From: an uncultured Ignavibacteria bacterium
Lineage (GTDB): Bacteria; Bacteroidota; Ignavibacteria; Ignavibacteriales; Ignavibacteriaceae
Reading direction: 5' to 3'
NCBI GenBank assembly: GCA_937996765.1
Contig: CALKUG010000231.1
Span: 1-10,677, forward strand
DNA length: 10,677 nucleotides
Shown here in pieces: positions 1 to 7,690 of the stretch (positions within the stretch are counted from its first letter, which is position 1; each line of letters opens with the position of its first letter). The notes under the pieces were generated by a model, which saw only the letters and a program-made list of their open reading frames with translations, searched no databases and was not told the origin of the DNA. The position numbers were made by a program, and so were the translations under genes.

Positions 1-382
1 CACCCATTTGATGAAATAAATACGTCCAATCGTGTCTTACCTTATTCCCACCTAACAGGGGCAATACTCTCGCTCTTGCATCTGCCATATAAACACTAAC
101 ATTTATCATATTTTGCATGAACCAAACAGCAGACCACTGAGCAAGAATAAAATACTTTGTTCTAACATTTACTATTACAAACAACAATGGAATAAGAAGT
201 TGCATTATTGTACCACCGGCAGCGTGGATAAATTCACCAAAAATAGCGAATACTCCATGTCCTCCCTCATGAATCAATAAATTGATAAAATCAATAAAAT
301 GGTATGACTTTGGAGTAAGAAAAAAATAAATTCCTACCGCAATAAGTATTGGTGTATTAACTAAATATTTTATATTAATCAT
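1..382 (-). CDS. Partial membrane protein with HEGGH metalloprotease-like motif (C-terminus beyond left edge)
   Basis: An open minus-strand frame starts at ATG 382-380 and stays open for 127 codons to the left edge, so the C-terminal part is missing. The protein begins with a hydrophobic segment (about residues 8-22). HEGGH follows at residues 38-42 and fits the HExxH zinc site, then a GGTIMQLLIP segment at 56-65 and a third hydrophobic stretch around 60-90. Further on, DARARVLPLLGG and a HDW motif resemble a widespread family of uncharacterised bacterial membrane proteins with an M50-like look. The HExxH motif inside a membrane segment suggests an intramembrane zinc metallopeptidase, but the third metal ligand cannot be assigned with confidence (D101 is a candidate). 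It is divergent from the methyltransferase gene at 446, with 63 bp between starts. No strong ribosome-binding site is visible before the ATG. The frame is certain; the function is tentative. Confidence 0.72.
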   Translation of the reverse strand, partial: MINIKYLVNTPILIAVGIYFFLTPKSYHFIDFINLLIHEGGHGVFAIFGEFIHAAGGTIMQLLIPLLFVIVNVRTKYFILAQWSAVWFMQNMINVSVYMADARARVLPLLGGNKVRHDWTYLFHQMG

Positions 383-434
383 TTTAGATGTAGAATGTTC
401 CGATAGAAACTTACGCAATTTCCGAATTAAGAAA

Positions 435-440
435 AAGAGG
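435..440 (+). promoter_or_regulatory. Ribosome-binding site for the TTG start at 446
   Basis: AAGAGG lies 5 nt before TTG at 446-448. It is the clearest Shine-Dalgarno-like site in the left block. No ATG in this frame lies between it and the conserved body of the protein, so it supports TTG as the true start of the methyltransferase-like gene. Confidence 0.5.
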
Positions 441-445
441 CAATT

Positions 446-1069
446 TTGGATCGTAGTTTACTGGATAACGTTATTAGCATCCTTATGGGTGCTATAGTGT
501 TATACTCATTTTTTTTATCCTACAAACCTGCATTACGAAGTTTGAAAAGTGTTGCAGGAGATGTGAAAATTAAACCTCGCACTTGGTTACAAGCAATTCC
601 AAAACTGGTAACAACCATAACTCTTGTTTTGGTGATTCTTGGGATTTTTAATATCGGTACATTTGAAACCGGTTTTAATTACGACCTATATATTCGTACT
701 CTTTTCCTTTTCTTATTTGCCCTGTCTATCTATCTTCAAGTTAAATCGTTCCGTGATTTGGGCGTTTTTTATACACAAGACATTGTCCTTTTTGGCAAGC
801 AGAAAATTATTGATACCGGCATCTATAGATATCTCAGACATCCCGCATATTTCTTTCAGTTTATTTCAAGCTTTTCTGCGGCAATCGCTCTTGAAAGTTA
901 TTTAATTTTGTTGTTCTTTTTACTGATTGAATTACCAATTCTTATTATGCGTTCTGATTTTGAAGAAGATTTTTTATTAAAACACTGTCCTAACGAGTAC
1001 AAGGCATATTCGCAATCTACCTTGAAATGGATACCCTATATTTTACCTGAGAAAAAGTTGAAAGAATAG
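446..1069 (+). CDS. Isoprenylcysteine/phospholipid methyltransferase-family membrane protein
   Basis: This 207-residue integral membrane protein has hydrophobic segments at about 8-26, 52-72, 82-100 and 135-170. The C-terminal half carries the ICMT/PEMT family signature: GIYRYLRHP at 125-133, followed after a membrane stretch by acidic EE at 173-174 and an EYKAY...WIPY tail. In this family these parts bind S-adenosylmethionine, and members methylate prenylcysteines, phospholipids or other membrane substrates; the substrate here cannot be read from sequence. The start is TTG at 446, chosen because AAGAGG precedes it at good spacing. The stop lies 1 nt before the ATG of the sigma-54 activator, so the gene is probably first in a three-gene operon with a two-component pair, an unusual partner. 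The family call is good; the biological role is unknown. Confidence 0.85.
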   Translation: MDRSLLDNVISILMGAIVLYSFFLSYKPALRSLKSVAGDVKIKPRTWLQAIPKLVTTITLVLVILGIFNIGTFETGFNYDLYIRTLFLFLFALSIYLQVKSFRDLGVFYTQDIVLFGKQKIIDTGIYRYLRHPAYFFQFISSFSAAIALESYLILLFFLLIELPILIMRSDFEEDFLLKHCPNEYKAYSQSTLKWIPYILPEKKLKE

Positions 1070-1070
1070 T

Positions 1071-2477
1071 ATGTCGGATAGCATTTCGAAAACTCAGTTA
1101 CTCATCGTTGATGATGATCAGACACATTGCTACCTTTTAAAAGAACGCCTTATTGAGGAGGGGTTTTTAGTTGACATTGCCTACGACGGCAAATATGCCA
1201 TAGACAAAATCAAAAATAAGAGCTATGATTTAGTTCTGCTCGATCTCAATATGCAGTACATCTCCGGCATTGATACTTTACATTTTGTTAAAGACAACTA
1301 TCCCAAGGTTGAAGTTCTCATTCTTTCAGCAAATAGCGACCCCTCAAAAACCCTTGAATGCATTAAAATTGGTGCCTACGATTATGTTCAAAAACCGTAT
1401 CGGGTTGATGAATTGATGATAGTAATTTCACGAGCACTTGAGCACCGTGAGTTGGTGATTAGAAACGAGTTACTCGAGAAAAAGAAATTAAAAACAAGTT
1501 CGGTGAGTATCATTGGCTCGAGCAAATTAATAAGCAGATTATTAGATCTCGCAGGAAAGGCTGCTGCGTCCGATTCCAACGTTCTGATCACCGGCGAAAC
1601 AGGAACGGGAAAAGAATTGCTCGCACATTATGTTCATCAAAACTCTATGCGTCGCGATCGCTCCTTTGTTGTTATTAACTGCGCCTCTTTACCCGACCAA
1701 CTTATCGAAAGTGAATTATTCGGGTATGAAAAAGGAGCTTTTACCGATGCTAAAGCCACAAAGCAAGGGCTTGTTGAAATTGCCAACGGAGGTACACTCT
1801 TCCTCGATGAAATTGGTGAGATGAGCATAATGATTCAGCCAAAATTACTCAGATTTTTAGAAAATGGCGAGTATAGAAGAATCGGCGGAGTTAACACCCT
1901 AAAATCGAATGTGAGAGTTATTGGAGCAACAAACAGGGATTTATATCACGAAGCAGAAATTAAAAATTTTAGGAAAGATTTGTTATTCCGACTTAATGTA
2001 ATAACTCTCGAGATTCCGCCATTACGTTCTCGGAGAGAAGATATTATAGAATTAGCAGAATTCTTTCTTTATAAAAAAACACCGATACGCTCACCAAAGC
2101 AACTGAGTCCAAATGCAAAAACAGCTCTTCTTAACTACAGTTATAATGGTAACATTCGTGAACTTCAACACATCATTGAACGAGCAATCATTTTTTCGGA
2201 AGGTTCTGAAATTGAACCCGAACATTTGTTTTTACATCTTCTTCCCTCGGAACTTGAAAAACCACAGAGAGATATTTCGGAGCTAACTTCATTAATCGAT
2301 TTGGGTGACCAAACCCTCACACTTGAAGATGTAGAAAAATTGTATATTAAAAAAGTATTGCAGAATAATAATTGGGAACGTGGAAAAACAGCGGTACAGT
2401 TAGGTATAAGTTTAAAGACCCTCTATACCAAAATTCTAAAATACAATCTCAAGGATGAACAAAGTGCACACTCATAA
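1071..2477 (+). CDS. NtrC-family sigma-54-dependent response regulator
   Basis: The 468-residue cytoplasmic transcription activator has the full three-domain layout. The N-terminal receiver (about 8-125) has acidic DDD at 14-16, phosphoacceptor D58, S86 and K108. The AAA+ ATPase (about 145-385) has Walker A GETGTGKE at 175-182, GAFTDA at 222-227 where GAFTGA is usual, Walker B FLDEIG at 244-249, arginine-finger candidates R301/R307 and sensor II NIREL at 361-365. The C-terminal Fis-type helix-turn-helix lies at about 415-460. Phosphorylation would license ATP-driven opening of sigma-54 promoters. The gene starts 1 nt after the methyltransferase stop and its end overlaps the following hybrid kinase by 23 nt, which marks that kinase as the likely partner. 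Its target promoters are not visible here; the pilus operon on the opposite strand is a plausible candidate by analogy with PilS/PilR. The family assignment is very secure. Confidence 0.97.
   Translation: MSDSISKTQLLIVDDDQTHCYLLKERLIEEGFLVDIAYDGKYAIDKIKNKSYDLVLLDLNMQYISGIDTLHFVKDNYPKVEVLILSANSDPSKTLECIKIGAYDYVQKPYRVDELMIVISRALEHRELVIRNELLEKKKLKTSSVSIIGSSKLISRLLDLAGKAAASDSNVLITGETGTGKELLAHYVHQNSMRRDRSFVVINCASLPDQLIESELFGYEKGAFTDAKATKQGLVEIANGGTLFLDEIGEMSIMIQPKLLRFLENGEYRRIGGVNTLKSNVRVIGATNRDLYHEAEIKNFRKDLLFRLNVITLEIPPLRSRREDIIELAEFFLYKKTPIRSPKQLSPNAKTALLNYSYNGNIRELQHIIERAIIFSEGSEIEPEHLFLHLLPSELEKPQRDISELTSLIDLGDQTLTLEDVEKLYIKKVLQNNNWERGKTAVQLGISLKTLYTKILKYNLKDEQSAHS
2451..2455 (+). promoter_or_regulatory. 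Ribosome-binding site that may favour GTG 2464 over ATG 2455
   Basis: AAGGA directly abuts ATG 2455, which is too close to serve it, but sits 8 nt before an in-frame GTG at 2464-2466, the normal distance. The hybrid kinase may therefore start at GTG 2464, three codons later, overlapping the preceding gene by 14 nt instead of 23. Confidence 0.35.
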
Positions 2478-3921
2478 TGCTAATGAATTTGCAGTATTGA
2501 TGATTCAATGTCAATTGGATGAAAAACCCGCAGCTGTTTTTGATTCAAACGGAAACATTGTTGCGGCTAACGAATTGTTTGAATCAATGATGATAATTGA
2601 GGAGTATGGAGAAAAGAACATCTTTTCACACTTCCCTATCCTCGAATCTATAGTATCAATGGCAGATGAGGAGTTGCGTTTTTATTCTCTACCCCCTTCT
2701 ACTCGGTTAACCGTTAAGTCGTTGTTTACTTCATCTAAACATTTGTTTCTTGCGGTGATGGATTTTCCTGAAGCTTCTTCACATCAAGATTCCTTTAATA
2801 CTGAGAAATCCGTAAACACTAAAGAATCAGAGCTAATGCAATTGGGTGCTTTAGCTGATAGAACCGCACACGATTTAAATAATTTGCTAACTGCACTCTT
2901 CGGTAATGTTGCACAATTAAAAAAAATAGTAACTGATGTATCCGCAAGTGAAGTGATTTCAATTATTGAGCAAGCACTTTCACGTGCCACAAAAATAAAT
3001 TCGCAATTACTTCGTTCTAAAAAGAATGAAACCTCCAATGAGTTTATTGACGTAACTGAGTTATCGAGAGAAATAAGTTCTGTGATGGAAGTTAAGTCTA
3101 ATGGGAAGTTAGAATTTGAAATTTCCATATCCCCCGACCTTGTTATGTGGAAAGCAAATGCTACAAAGGTATATCAACTTTTACAGAATTTATGTATTAA
3201 CGCTTACGAATCATCTGAAAGTTTGGATAGAATACCGAGAATTGCACTTTCATTTTCAAATCTTGAGGTTTCACAAGAAAACAGGGAGTCATTCCCCGAA
3301 CTCTCCATGGGTAGTTATGTTTTTATTGAAGTAAGTGATAACGGATGCGGTATAAGTGAAGAAAATATATCACACATATTCGAAAAACATTTTTCAACCA
3401 AAGAGCGGGAACTGGATTCCGGTATTGGTTTGTTCGCTTCGCTTCAGATTGTAAAAGAGTTTGATGGTGCCATTAAAGTAAGAAGTAAATTGGGCGAGGG
3501 TACTACTTTTTCTGTATGCTTCCCTGCTCATGAGTATCATTTATTAAACAAAGATGCATCCAAAACAGTTGTTATAGTTGATGATGAAAAAATGATTTTA
3601 GACTTGTTCGCGGAGATGTTGGAAGAACTTGGTTATGTTTCTCGTATCTATTCCGATCCACTCGATTTCCTGAAAGATGTACAGAATGAGTTATCATTTG
3701 GTTTAGCAATTATTGATTACACTATGCCTAATCAAAATGGATTGGAGTGTATTGCCCAACTCAGAGAGAAACATCCTTCAGTGCCTGTAATTTTATCCTC
3801 CGGAACCAATGAGTACGAAGAGCATTTATCACCACGCAGTTTAAATGTAACAGAAATTATAAGTAAGCCTTATAATTTCGAGATACTTCAGCAAGTAATC
3901 AAAAAACTGTTGTCGAACTAA
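2455..3921 (+). CDS. Soluble hybrid histidine kinase (PAS-like, HisKA, HATPase, receiver), NtrB-like
   Basis: The 488-residue cytoplasmic kinase has no membrane segment. An N-terminal PAS-like region (about 15-105, with AVFDSNGNIVAANELF) probably senses an internal signal. The phosphoacceptor helix carries HDLNN at 139-143, with H139 followed by acidic D and N at H+4, a pattern compatible with both kinase and phosphatase activity. The ATPase domain has N-box residues N245/N249, G1 DNGCGI at 295-300, an F-box region near 308-317 and a G2-like DSGIGL at 321-326. A receiver closes the protein, with DDE at 376-378, phosphoacceptor D421, S448 and K471. It overlaps the sigma-54 activator gene by 23 nt and is very likely its partner. 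The C-terminal receiver may buffer phosphate or join a relay. Start is shown at ATG 2455; GTG 2464 has better ribosome-binding-site spacing. Its stop is 2 bp from the end of the convergent block. Confidence 0.94.
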   Translation: MNKVHTHNANEFAVLMIQCQLDEKPAAVFDSNGNIVAANELFESMMIIEEYGEKNIFSHFPILESIVSMADEELRFYSLPPSTRLTVKSLFTSSKHLFLAVMDFPEASSHQDSFNTEKSVNTKESELMQLGALADRTAHDLNNLLTALFGNVAQLKKIVTDVSASEVISIIEQALSRATKINSQLLRSKKNETSNEFIDVTELSREISSVMEVKSNGKLEFEISISPDLVMWKANATKVYQLLQNLCINAYESSESLDRIPRIALSFSNLEVSQENRESFPELSMGSYVFIEVSDNGCGISEENISHIFEKHFSTKERELDSGIGLFASLQIVKEFDGAIKVRSKLGEGTTFSVCFPAHEYHLLNKDASKTVVIVDDEKMILDLFAEMLEELGYVSRIYSDPLDFLKDVQNELSFGLAIIDYTMPNQNGLECIAQLREKHPSVPVILSSGTNEYEEHLSPRSLNVTEIISKPYNFEILQQVIKKLLSN

Positions 3922-3923
3922 TT

Positions 3924-4601
3924 TTAAGCATCTTTAAGTTTTTGAGCATCAAGTTCAATCATCTTAATGTTACTCACATAGTCTGTTAACTGTGGGCGTT
4001 CAACTGCGTTTAATTGATTAATTGCCGAAGTGATTTCATTAACTGCAGATTCTATATACTCTATCCTCTTTAATAATGCCTCTTTTTGGTATTCAGGTTT
4101 ACCTAATTCTCTCCTTAAGGCTGCCGTTGAAAGATTGATAATAGTAAGAGGTTGTTTTATTTTATGATTGGTAGTTACCACTGTAGCGGTAAACGTTTTT
4201 ACCTTTTCTGCTTCAATTAACACTCTTTGGGATTGTGCGAATTTTAAAGCAGCATTTATTCGGGTGAGTAGTTCTGTTCGGTCAAACGGTTTTTTAATAT
4301 AATCAAAAGCACCAGCTCTAAACCCTTCAGCTACATCTTCGGAACTTTCTTTCGCCGTAACCATTAGTATCGGGATGCGCGATGTTGCCTTATTTTCTGT
4401 TACTGCTTTACAAACTTCGTAACCGTTCATTTCAGGCATCATTACATCAAGGAGAATTAAATCGGGAAATTCTTCAATAGCCAAACGCAACCCTTCTTTT
4501 GCCTTATTTGCAGTAATGGTCTTAAACCCATTCACTGTAAGATATTTATCTAATATCATGAGATTGCTTTGTTGATCATCAACTATTAAAATCTTACTCA
4601 T
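3924..4601 (-). CDS. Response regulator fused to an orphan HisKA-like DHp helix pair, no ATPase domain
   Basis: The 225-residue cytoplasmic protein begins with a complete receiver: DD at 8-9, phosphoacceptor D52, T82 and K104 in KKPF. After a linker helix (about 115-135), residues 136-200 resemble the dimerisation/phosphoacceptor helices of a histidine kinase, with TNHKIKQPL around H146 and a second helix at about 172-198. No N, G1 or G2 box follows, and the protein ends 25 residues later, so it cannot bind ATP for autophosphorylation. The usual acidic residue after the histidine is lysine, and Q stands at H+4. The domain may dimerise the receiver or accept phosphate like an HPt. The start overlaps the end of the 907-residue kinase gene by 8 nt, with GGA about 9 nt upstream, which implies coupled translation. 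It is last in the minus-strand block. Confidence 0.9.
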   Translation of the reverse strand: MSKILIVDDQQSNLMILDKYLTVNGFKTITANKAKEGLRLAIEEFPDLILLDVMMPEMNGYEVCKAVTENKATSRIPILMVTAKESSEDVAEGFRAGAFDYIKKPFDRTELLTRINAALKFAQSQRVLIEAEKVKTFTATVVTTNHKIKQPLTIINLSTAALRRELGKPEYQKEALLKRIEYIESAVNEITSAINQLNAVERPQLTDYVSNIKMIELDAQKLKDA

Positions 4602-7317
4602 TGGCTTTATCCGCTAATAAACTTTTTTCGATTGTCGAAAGTAATTCATGGGCATTAATGGGCTTTGGCAAAAACCCGTTAAACCCAGACCTAAAAATTA
4701 TATCTGCTTCTTCTAACATAGCACGTGCGCTCACAGCAAAAATAGGCAAAAAAGAGTACTGTTTATCATTTCTTATTTCTACTATGGTTTCAAATCCGCT
4801 TTTGCCTGGCATCATTATATCAAGTAAAATTAAATCAGGCTTTTTTTCATGTAATTGCTTTATACATTCATCTCCACCCGATGCCTCAATAACTTTATAA
4901 CCTTCTGATTCAAGAATTTCTCGCAAAGTAAACCTGCCGGTTGCCTCATCGTCAGTTACTAAAATAACTTTTTCTCTGTTCTGTTTTGGTGTTTCTTCGT
5001 ACGTATAGCCTTGTTGCTCTAACGAGTTGCTTACACGCTGTTCCAACAAACTAAACCTCTGGAGTGTTGGTAAAACTACTTCGAACGTAGAACCAACGCT
5101 TACCTCTGATTTTGCTCGGATATATCCACCAAGTAAATCGGTAAAATGCTTACTTATCGTAAGTCCAAGTCCAGAGCCTCCAGAAGCAACTTTATTTCGA
5201 TTTTCACCTTGTCTAAATTCTTCAAATATTTGGGATAATTCCTCAGAATTGATTCCAATTCCCGTATCTGTAACAATAAAATTTACCTCGGTTTCGCTTA
5301 TTGTGATATCCAATTCAATTCTGCCATGGGTCGTGTATTTAACCGAATTTGAAAGTAAATTATTTACGATATGGAACAACTTAACTTTATCGCTATAAAC
5401 TTCAACGGTAGGTTTATAGCTTTTCTTAATGTCGAAAGTTATTCCTTTTTCTTCGCAATCGGCATAGTTTGCGGCAAATAATTCTTCAATCAAATCCTCA
5501 AGCAAAAACCATTCACGCACCACTTCCGTTTTTCCACCCTCAATTTTAGCATACTCCATCAAATCGTTAAATAAACGAAGCAATCGGAAAGAGCTTTTTT
5601 GAATGATATCCAATCGTTGAAGTTGTTTGGATTCTTTAGTATCTTTTTTGATTACTTCCGTTAAACCCAAGATTGAGTTAAGCGGTGATTTTAATTCGTG
5701 AGAGAGTAATGCTAAAAACTTAGTTTTTAATCGTGCGGAGTTTTCTGCAAATCTACGCTGAACCTCTAACTCGTGTGCTTTTTCGAAGAGTTCTTTAGAT
5801 AATTTTTGATACTCATCGTTCTTAATTCTAATGAGTTCGTTTTGAGATTTTGTCTGTTCATTGCGTTCTTTTAACTCATCTACAAGCTCTTCCAATCTTC
5901 TGCGTACAAAGGAATTTGATAAGCCAATAGCAAGTTGCTCTGAAATTAATGAAATAAATTGCTTTGCCTTATAGGGCAAGGTTTCTTTCGAAAATATTGA
6001 CAAAACTGCAATAACATTACCCTGAAAAACAACAGGTATCAGTAAAACAATTGCATCACCCGTTTCACCATTTTCTGAGGAGCTTGAGTTATAGTGAAGT
6101 TCCGAACTCACCCTGTTAATCATAGTTTTTTCAACAAGTCCGATGATGTTTATATCTCGCATCGGACTGTTTTCCAAGAAAAACTCACCTAATCTTCTCA
6201 GATCTCCATCACCAAAAAAATAGAGTGTTGCACCGCCACATCCAACAACCCTTACGATAATTTCGAGTGACGATTTAACAAACTCATCTAAGTGAGGGTG
6301 TTCGTTAATAAGAGTTACAAATTCAGAATAATTTTGATTAAGAATTTCTTTTTCTTCTAACTCACGTGTCATTGAGTTAAAAGCAGTTGCTAATGCACCA
6401 AGCTCATTGGCTTCGAGCACTTGTAATTGTTCCGACCTCACTCTCCCCTCTTTTGTACCCTTCATTGCTTGTGCTAAAATTGCAATTTGTTTTCGCACCT
6501 TTGTGGTAAAAAGTAGCGTGATTATCACAGAAAGAACGATGGAAGCAAGTCCGATAATGGCCAATATTTGTGAAATAGTTGTGCTTAAGGTTCCTGTTTC
6601 ATCAAGAGTAGAAAAGACAATTATGTCAATTGAATGAGAACCAATTCCCGGACTATTTATCTTCACTAATGTTGAGAGGAAATAAGTTTGTGGCGAATCC
6701 TCTGAATAAAACGAAAAGCTGTTTTTATTTTTTAATTTGCTCTGAGCCTCAATTAACAATCCAAGAATTTTGTCGTTGTCATTTGCCGAAGTAATTTCTT
6801 CCAGTCCTTTTGAAGAAAAAACGGCTAAACGTGCCTGAATAGAATTGGCAATAAACTCAAGTGTCCCTCCCTGTAAAAAGACTCCATACCAAACATGCTT
6901 TCCATTCAAAATTGTATTCCGAAGGTAGAGTGTGGGATTAGACTCAACCAACTTACGAATTGAGTTGCCTTCAAGGTTAAGGTTTACCCCCTCTCTTATT
7001 CGTAAAGTTCCGGGTATCAGTAAAGAATCTGAATCGGAAGCAAATACAACATCCACCCTTGCACTTCCGTCAAGTATTTGATTCTTGTTGTTTTGTATAA
7101 TTTTTTTAATGGAGGGGTTTGCAATAACATAGTCTTGAGCATCATCGAGCCTATCCTGCAAAACAAAGAGTAACCTGTTACTCGAATCTAATAGACTATC
7201 TGTTTGCCTTTGAGTAAGAACATTGAAAATAACCGAATAGAATGCCACACCCGCGGTAATCAGAATAATCGTAATTACCGCAAAATTGATAGCAACTATG
7301 CGTGTGGTTAATTTCAT
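4594..7317 (-). CDS. Membrane-bound hybrid histidine kinase (extracytoplasmic sensor, HAMP, GAF, HisKA, HATPase, receiver)
   Basis: The 907-residue sensor kinase has an N-terminal membrane helix (about 8-30), an extracytoplasmic region of about 215 residues (31-245, perhaps Cache-like but not firmly recognised) and a second membrane helix (246-271). A HAMP linker (272-325) and a GAF-like domain (about 330-470) follow, then a long coiled coil (471-530). The kinase core has phosphoacceptor H540 in SHELKSPLN, N-box around N653/N656, G1 DTGIGI at 684-689 and G2 GGSGLGLT at 713-720. A C-terminal receiver has DD at 789-790, phosphoacceptor D833 and K885. It would detect an envelope signal plus a cytosolic GAF ligand and pass phosphate to the attached or neighbouring receivers. 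It begins 2 nt after the single-domain regulator and overlaps the receiver-DHp gene by 8 nt. All catalytic motifs look intact; the ligand is unknown. Confidence 0.95.
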   Translation of the reverse strand: MKLTTRIVAINFAVITIILITAGVAFYSVIFNVLTQRQTDSLLDSSNRLLFVLQDRLDDAQDYVIANPSIKKIIQNNKNQILDGSARVDVVFASDSDSLLIPGTLRIREGVNLNLEGNSIRKLVESNPTLYLRNTILNGKHVWYGVFLQGGTLEFIANSIQARLAVFSSKGLEEITSANDNDKILGLLIEAQSKLKNKNSFSFYSEDSPQTYFLSTLVKINSPGIGSHSIDIIVFSTLDETGTLSTTISQILAIIGLASIVLSVIITLLFTTKVRKQIAILAQAMKGTKEGRVRSEQLQVLEANELGALATAFNSMTRELEEKEILNQNYSEFVTLINEHPHLDEFVKSSLEIIVRVVGCGGATLYFFGDGDLRRLGEFFLENSPMRDINIIGLVEKTMINRVSSELHYNSSSSENGETGDAIVLLIPVVFQGNVIAVLSIFSKETLPYKAKQFISLISEQLAIGLSNSFVRRRLEELVDELKERNEQTKSQNELIRIKNDEYQKLSKELFEKAHELEVQRRFAENSARLKTKFLALLSHELKSPLNSILGLTEVIKKDTKESKQLQRLDIIQKSSFRLLRLFNDLMEYAKIEGGKTEVVREWFLLEDLIEELFAANYADCEEKGITFDIKKSYKPTVEVYSDKVKLFHIVNNLLSNSVKYTTHGRIELDITISETEVNFIVTDTGIGINSEELSQIFEEFRQGENRNKVASGGSGLGLTISKHFTDLLGGYIRAKSEVSVGSTFEVVLPTLQRFSLLEQRVSNSLEQQGYTYEETPKQNREKVILVTDDEATGRFTLREILESEGYKVIEASGGDECIKQLHEKKPDLILLDIMMPGKSGFETIVEIRNDKQYSFLPIFAVSARAMLEEADIIFRSGFNGFLPKPINAHELLSTIEKSLLADKANE

Positions 7318-7319
7318 CG

Positions 7320-7685
7320 CTAATCATCTTCTTGACATGCGTTTCGGATTGCAATAAGTAGCTCATCAAAATCGTAGGGTTTGTTCAGAAAATCAAAAGC
7401 ACCCATTTTCTTGGCTCGTATTGCTGATTGAACATCTGCATAAGCGGTGAGAACAATTATCCGAAAAGGTACATCTTTGCCCTCATACTCTTTTAAGAGT
7501 TCAAAACCGTCTTTATCCGGCATTTTTAAATCCAATAGCATTACGTCAATACTACCTGTTTTAAGGAACTCAAAAGCTCCATCTACACTACCAACATAAG
7601 CTGTGTTATAACCCATTTCAGCAAGTTCTTCTTTAAGAACTGTGCCCATCATGTTATCATCATCAACAATTAAAATTGACTGCAT
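7320..7685 (-). CDS. Single-domain response regulator (receiver only)
   Basis: The 121-residue protein consists only of a CheY-like receiver fold. It has acidic DDD at 8-10, phosphoacceptor D52 in LLDLKMP, T80 and K102 in NKPY. The whole length is used by the receiver, so it has no DNA-binding or enzymatic output and would work by binding a partner or passing phosphate on. Its sequence style (GAFDFLNKPYDFDELL) is close to NtrC-type receivers. It lies 5 nt downstream of the secretin gene, with AAAGAG at the end of that gene serving as a possible ribosome-binding site, and 2 nt upstream of the large membrane kinase. That placement makes it the most likely target of that kinase and ties both to the pilus/secretion genes. 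Confidence 0.95.
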   Translation of the reverse strand: MQSILIVDDDNMMGTVLKEELAEMGYNTAYVGSVDGAFEFLKTGSIDVMLLDLKMPDKDGFELLKEYEGKDVPFRIIVLTAYADVQSAIRAKKMGAFDFLNKPYDFDELLIAIRNACQEDD

Positions 7686-7690
7686 AAGGT

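Noticed and set aside
349..376. TTGGTG-N16-TATATT as a promoter for the methyltransferase operon
   Set aside because: It lies inside the divergent gene in very AT-rich DNA, where such matches are common, and there is no supporting element. Not enough to call.
383..445. Sigma-54 (GG-N10-GC) or Bacteroidota-type (TAnnTTTG) promoter between the divergent genes
   Set aside because: I read both strands and found no convincing match to either consensus.
5027..5398. Plus-strand open frame opposite the large kinase, and similar long antisense frames elsewhere
   Set aside because: These are shadows of well-supported genes on the other strand, with no recognisable domain and no ribosome-binding site of note.
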